A stretch of DNA of 64,000 nucleotides, from assembly GCA_050084515.1 (NCBI GenBank), contig CM114272.1, positions 9,858,001-9,922,000 of the forward strand, written 5' to 3'. The notes below the pieces were generated by a model, which saw nothing but the letters and a program-made list of their open reading frames with translations, was not told where the DNA came from and made no database searches. The position numbers and the translations under genes were made by a program. Each line of letters opens with the position of its first letter. The stretch's first letter is position 1. Positions 59,548 through 64,000 of the stretch are shown piece by piece. The DNA is from Blasia pusilla (lineage: Eukaryota > Marchantiophyta > Marchantiopsida > Blasiales).

Positions 59548-60240
59548 TCCGCCATACTGGCGGCGGCCGTCGCCGTCATAGTCATCCTCAAGAGTCCGCC
59601 GTCAACAGTCAACCATCACCATCAATGGTCAACCGTCATCGTCAACAGTCCGTTGTCCACCCTTTGATTGCCATTGCCGCCGTTACGGAGTGGAGGGTCT
59701 TCCACGACGTTTGTTGATTCTCTGACTTGCGTCGCCACCACGTACTTTGTTTTGTCCGCCACCGTCATCATAATTTTTTCATCAACCAGTGATGGCAGAT
59801 GACCTTAGATTATGGTGTTTGAGTTGTGATTTCATGCTGCTATGTTGTGATTGGTAGCAACTCGACGACGATCGAGTACTGTGCCGTGACGCTCGTAGCC
59901 GCAACGCGCCAACGATTGCCACGTCGAGCCGCTCGTGGCCGCACCGCACCATCTCGATCGTAGAGCCGCACCATCATTGTGGAGCAGAGTGTGGGTTTAT
60001 TGTTGATTGAGGAGGGTATGCCGTCGAGTGCCGCATCCCACCATCGAGGGCCGTGTCGTTCGTAGCCGTTCCGTGCCGCTTGCAACGCCACACCGTTCCG
60101 CTAGAACCGCACTGTCTATCGAGGAGTTTTGAGCAACGTTAGTACGGGAGGAGTATGACTTGCTGATTGGAGGAGTTGTATCCACAACCGAGTTGGGGTT
60201 GAGATTTGCAGTTGTTGAGGAGCGACATCGACATGTGTTC
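59548..60240 (+). mobile_element. Family A leader with CCGTCA- and GCCGC-rich tracts
   Basis: The first part (59,570-59,670) is built of irregular CCGTC/CAACAGTC words. The second (59,866-60,115) is rich in GCCGC and CCGC. It matches 19,376-19,720 and 29,823-30,190 respectively, so this copy joins the two. No open frame has recognisable content. The density of short GC words suggests structured RNA. Confidence 0.6.
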
Positions 60241-61245
60241 AGGTTACCCATGGGGTCGAGATTTTCCCGACACGGTGGTGGAGCTGCCCGTGGAGGAGGT
60301 AGAGTCCTACCACCTAGACGCATCGAGGGAGATGTCGAGCGTGAGGCTAGGATGGCTGCTCAGATACATTAGCTACATGAGCAGATTTCCGCTATGGCAT
60401 TGAGATTATCCGATGTCGAATCCATGGCATCGACATCATATGGAGCAGCCAGAGATATGGAGGATCCTAGTTGGATGTGCGGGGTTGCCAGATGGAAGCA
60501 ACCGCAGTTGTGACGTGTGGAGCAGCCGCAAAGCTGGATCCACAGCAAGGGGAAGCCAGGAAACAGACTAGGCTTCCTCAGTCTTTCACGTTGTCCGAGG
60601 TGATGAGGACCCCATCGATGGGTCTTGATCAGAGTTCCTGGAGAGTTGGTGATGTTGTTGGTGTGTAGGCACGGAGAGCGATGGAGGATTTGCCCAGGAC
60701 TGCACCTGTGAGCGATGGAGGATTCGCCCAGGACATCCTACAGATGAGTCTGTGGTGCGAGCCAAGGCGATAGTGACTGATGCAGAGTCCTACAACGTCT
60801 TGGTTGGTGGAGTAGTGTTATACCCGATGGGGTTTGCCCTGGATTATTAGGAGGAGTCAGCGTCCTACAGACCAGGATGGCAGTTAGCTGATGGGCGCCT
60901 TAGCTCATTACCCGTTTGATTCACAGGTGCAGTGATCGAGCAACGGCCAAGAGAAATGGCCATCTTAGCAGCATTTAGCAGTGCCATCACTAGGCCAAGT
61001 GATGGCACTTGATTGAGGGACAAGTCCATGGAGAGGATACTCCCGTTCCTGAAATTTCTATGGAGAGGAGTGTTATGGTAGCTGCATCATTCCGTGGAGG
61101 AGAGGTGCCGCTGTGGGGCTCGACTGAGGAGCTTCGACGATTGGCAGATGACCACGTGCAGACCGCGTGGAGCGAGGAGTTTGCACCGGAGCGTGTCGGG
61201 TCTGAGGAACCCGAGGTAGCAAGGAGTGCTACGATGACACCCTTG
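60241..61245 (+). pseudogene. Family A Gag-Pro remnant with two large deletions
   Basis: Resumes at the RG/GG-rich tract, so most of Gag (the equivalent of about 30,220-31,895) is missing. It continues to about 60,690, then loses the equivalent of about 32,300-32,925, including the protease active site. A short local duplication (GAGCGATGGAGGAT...CGCCCAGGA) lies at the join near 60,678-60,740. The protease C-terminal part and the linker to the methyltransferase follow (MERSVMVAASFRGGEVPLWGS). Confidence 0.7.
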
Positions 61246-63470
61246 GATATCACACCCATTGTGTGGTGTATCCTGGAGGAGGATATTTTAGTGTTAGATA
61301 TCCTTTGGAGGGATTAGCATCGGGTTAGCTACTGTTTTGCAAGCAGGAATGCGAGTACAACAGTACCTGTATGTGGAGAGTGATGATGTTGCAAGGTGCG
61401 TCTCACTACGACATATGGCGCAGTTACGCCTACATTTTCCCGACTTATTATCTGCGTCCTCGGTATAGGGGTACCAGAGTTCCCTACCGAGGGATATTTT
61501 GTTGTAGGGGGCGCATGACTTAGAGCGGGTAGGGACCATTGATTTGGTCATTGCCGGTTGGCCATGTCAAGGCCAATCGAGTGCTGGACGAGGCAGCGGG
61601 TTGGCTGACACTCTATCTAGGTTGTTTGGGGAGATGTTGAGGGTCTTACGGCAGTTGCAGGAGCACTAGTCTCGTTCTCCAGCCTACATTTTGGAAAATG
61701 TGTTGATCTTAGGAGACTCCAGGTCATGGGGGGGACGAGTGCTCATCAGGTGCATGCCTCGATCGGCCCAGCAGTGTTCTTGAATGCGGCGAGTGTAGGT
61801 TCTTCTAATGTACAAGTGTTTTCAGTTTATAGTCGTTTTAATAAGTTCGATCCCCAAGAGGATCATTGTTTGATGAAAAGAGAGTTCAAAATTACAATTC
61901 TGTTGTAATAGTTGTATTTAACTGTGTGTGAGTTATATTCAATGTCTTATCAATATCGGCTGATCTTTCTTAGTACCAAAGGATCTTTTCTCGATTCTCT
62001 CTAGTGGAATTGATAGCATGTTCAATGAGATTTTCCTCTCGACATCAAGAAACCTCACAGAGATCTCAACACAAAAGCTGGCTTCTCCTACTTTCGGAAC
62101 TCAATCCGTCTCGGCAGATTACTCTCTGTCAAACAAATTTCCTACAACTTATGTTGATTATTTCACTGATGAGAAAGGTTCTCCTGATTCACTCCTCATT
62201 CTGCAGATCCAAAAAGAATACTCAGACATAAGCATCGCACATCAGAATGAATGAATGATTGCTTTACTACTCCATCAAGAACGAGAAAGCTTCAAAGTGT
62301 ATACAAGCTCGAGAGGGTACTACTCTCTTGCTCGGACCATTCCTACAACATAAGGACTTCATAAGAGAATGATGATTATGGCTTCTGCTTTGCTTCTTAA
62401 ATATTTGCTGGAGTGGAAGTGATCCTAAGATTCGAAACGTTCTTAATGAAACTAGTGTCTCTTCACTATTTCTAACTACCTAGATCTATGGTTCTCTTAG
62501 CTTTTCCTATGATCCCTGCGAATCCGCGGTACAAAACTGTCATAACTACCAATTTGATACAAAAGGTCGCGCCCTTTCCTAGTCTAATTGTTTTAATATG
62601 TGTCTCTTGAAATCACAGTCCTTCTTAGCTTCGCTTCGTTGGACTTCAAGAGGACGAAGTACTCCATGCTTCGTTCTTATCTCTCCGTGCCCAGCCGCCG
62701 TTAAAGAGCGTTCGCTCTTCTTTTCTTCGTGATGCTTCGTTATGTAGCGAAGCACTTCAAAAACAGAGCTTCGTACATCTTCGTTAACCTTCGTTAAGCT
62801 TTGTTAAGCTTCTTGACTCTTCGTTATTGCATTTTCCTCTCCTCTAAGGCAAATCCTTGATCTTACATCTCTTTGCCTTGTCCCAGGAGCTTCGTGATTC
62901 ACTTATTCTTCCTCATAATAATAAATAATCATAATCAAAATCATAATATACAAGAGTCTTTGTTGAATAAAAAGATATATTCTTCAAGATTACAAAATTG
63001 TGAGTATCACAGTTCTAGAGCCCATCGCCCGCGTCTATGATGGACCAACTTGGTGCCCCATGCAATATTATGGAGGGCGTATGCGAGAGTGGAGCGCCCC
63101 TCCCATTTGTTAGTGGATTCCATTCTGGATCCAGGTCGTTGATCACAGGCAATGAGGCACGATGATGGACCACCGTTGACTATGGTCAATAGGGTAGGTA
63201 GGCCGCGGGCAGCCTTGCCCACGTTTGTGAGTTTTCCCGCTTCCTATGCATACAAGGAGGCCGATCCTGGCTTGGTTTGGGATAACCATGTTTAGCGGTT
63301 GGTGGAACCCAACGCCGATGAGAGAGAGAGAGCGAGCGATGGGATTTCCCACATGAGTGACGGTAGTACCGTCAGTGTCAGAGGCATCACGATGCCATAT
63401 CTTGGGTCAGACGATGGACCTGAACTGCTTGACATGGATCCTTAGCTTGGGAGTGGTTGAGCAGCGCCGT
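61246..63470 (+). pseudogene. Second copy of the C5 methyltransferase, split by a solo LTR
   Basis: Left part at 61,246-61,803: frameshifted motif I (FGGIS), motif IV with intact PCQGQS (Cys codon 61,565-61,567), GLADTLSRLFGEM, and intact ENV at 61,694-61,702. Right part at 63,017-63,470: motif VIII-like AHRPRL, a stop, then WTNL, followed by VNRVGRPRAAF, ERAMGFPT and ILGQTMDLNCLTW. Where the first copy has lost a key residue (ENV to NNV, AHR to AYR, Q to stop after the catalytic Cys), this one keeps it, so the ancestral domain had a full motif set. Both copies share a TAG after DHV/NHV. Confidence 0.82.
61804..63011 (-). mobile_element. Family C LTR (solo) inside the methyltransferase
   Basis: 1,208 bases inverted relative to 17,604-18,884, from TCTAATGTAC (first base pair decayed from TG) to GAGTATCACA. 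It is flanked by a perfect 5-base duplication GTTCT (61,799-61,803 and 63,012-63,016). Removing it restores the alignment to 33,985-34,000 of the other copy exactly. Confidence 0.92.
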
Positions 63471-63948
63471 ATGAGATCGCGACAGATCACAACGGTTACG
63501 TTGGTGAGCCCCATGCTTACCGAGACGGTGGAGCCACTAGCTGGGGGCAAGACCCGAGGAGATCTACACACCAGGGGAGATCGGGAGAGACACCCTCGGA
63601 CTTCTTGGGATGTTTTGCAGGTACGCCAGGAGATGATAGCCACAACATCGAGCGTGGTTCTGGGCACTACATGTGGAGGAGATCAGAGTTTGCAGTTGGC
63701 TGCAGGAGAGCGGCCGAGTGTTGTTGTTCGAGACGGGGTTGCACCATAGCAACCACTGATATCCGCGCCGAAGAGTCCTACCGTAGTCACAATGGAGACC
63801 ATCAGCTGTCAAGCAGCTGTCCTGCGAGCCGGATACCATAAGCCGCCTATCAGATTGGAGGACAGGTAGAAGACGGCATTTTGGGGCATCGATCCTCACG
63901 GGAAGGATTGTTTGTATCAGTGGCGGTTCTTACCATTTGGGTTAAAGA
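63471..63948 (+). pseudogene. Family A linker and short RT palm fragment
   Basis: The linker (SWDVLQVRQEM, SVVVRDGVAP) parallels 34,560-34,760. After a deletion near 63,800-63,828, a piece of RT follows (FWGIDPHGKDCLYQWRFLPFGLK), matching 12,740-12,870. Similarity stops at about 63,948. The rest of the element is missing or lies beyond the window. Confidence 0.7.
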
Positions 63949-64000
63949 ACATAAAAGTTGTCAGAAACGATGTTCCTAACACAATGGACCTATCCTCAAC

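Noticed and set aside
59997-60323. Minus-strand Pro/Arg/Thr-rich frame in the second A leader
   Set aside because: Antisense to the conserved leader and Gag RG-rich tract; stops differ between copies.
61846-61863. A tRNA B-box-like word (GTTCGATCCCC) in each family C LTR
   Set aside because: It is present in all three LTR copies as part of a conserved GATCCCCAAGAGGATC stretch, with no A box at a suitable distance and no cloverleaf around it. A pol III gene or SINE is not supported.

Overview
The window looks like nuclear DNA of a large, repeat-rich plant genome. I would guess a seedless land plant or other streptophyte, but the sequence alone does not name the species. The reasons are a plant-type initiator-tRNA-Met primer site, chromodomain Ty3/gypsy elements, LINE remnants, AT-rich spacers, and only two recognisable host genes in 64 kb. 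One host gene is an FCP1/SCP-type phosphatase near 2.6-3.2 kb (+). The other is a seven-helix TMEM45/DUF716 protein at 52.7-53.6 kb (-). No tRNA, rRNA or CRISPR array was recognised.

Most of the rest is a graveyard of nested LTR retrotransposons, named here A to D. Family A is the notable one. Reading its several decayed copies together gives the order: LTR - GCCGC-rich leader - Gag with zinc knuckles and an RG/GG-rich tail - aspartic protease - C5 cytosine DNA methyltransferase - reverse transcriptase - RNase H - integrase - PHD finger - 3' noncoding - LTR. The methyltransferase appears twice (33.4-34.4 kb; 61.2-63.5 kb, split by a solo LTR). The PHD finger appears three times (21.6, 39.8 and 47.5 kb). 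Family B is a chromovirus with an ordinary chromodomain. Its 5' part lies on the minus strand at 40.9-46.8 kb and its 3' part on the plus strand at 15.4-19.4 kb. Family C is represented by three solo-type LTRs of about 1.2-1.37 kb. Family D is represented by two LTRs and a Gag fragment.

Layout: 0-0.2 kb A fragment; 1.1-3.6 kb phosphatase gene; 3.5-5.8 kb unidentified GC-richer island with a strong hairpin; 5.8-12.6 kb AT-rich spacer; 12.6-14.3 kb A reverse transcriptase/integrase remnant; 14.3-15.4 kb A LTR; 15.4-19.4 kb B 3' half with a C LTR inside its LTR; 19.4-22.2 kb A leader fragment and an inverted A 3' end; 24.5-27.3 kb LINE remnants; 29.8-40.9 kb the longest A copy, broken by D and C insertions; 40.9-46.8 kb B 5' half with D in its LTR; 46.8-48.0 kb A integrase-PHD tail; 48-52.6 kb non-repetitive sequence without a recognised gene; 52.6-55.1 kb the TMEM45-like gene and its GC-rich 5' region; 55-57.5 kb AT-rich; 57.5-58.3 kb small GC-richer island; 58.5-63.95 kb a second 5' A copy.

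How the parts relate: family A appears to have carried both a DNA-methylation writer and a chromatin-reading PHD module, where family B uses a chromodomain. All copies here are dead, with stops, frameshifts, deletions and nested insertions, so the function is inferred from motifs conserved across independent copies. From memory, retrotransposon-borne cytosine methyltransferases have been reported in charophyte algae and dinoflagellates; combination with an integrase-linked PHD finger is not something I know to be described.
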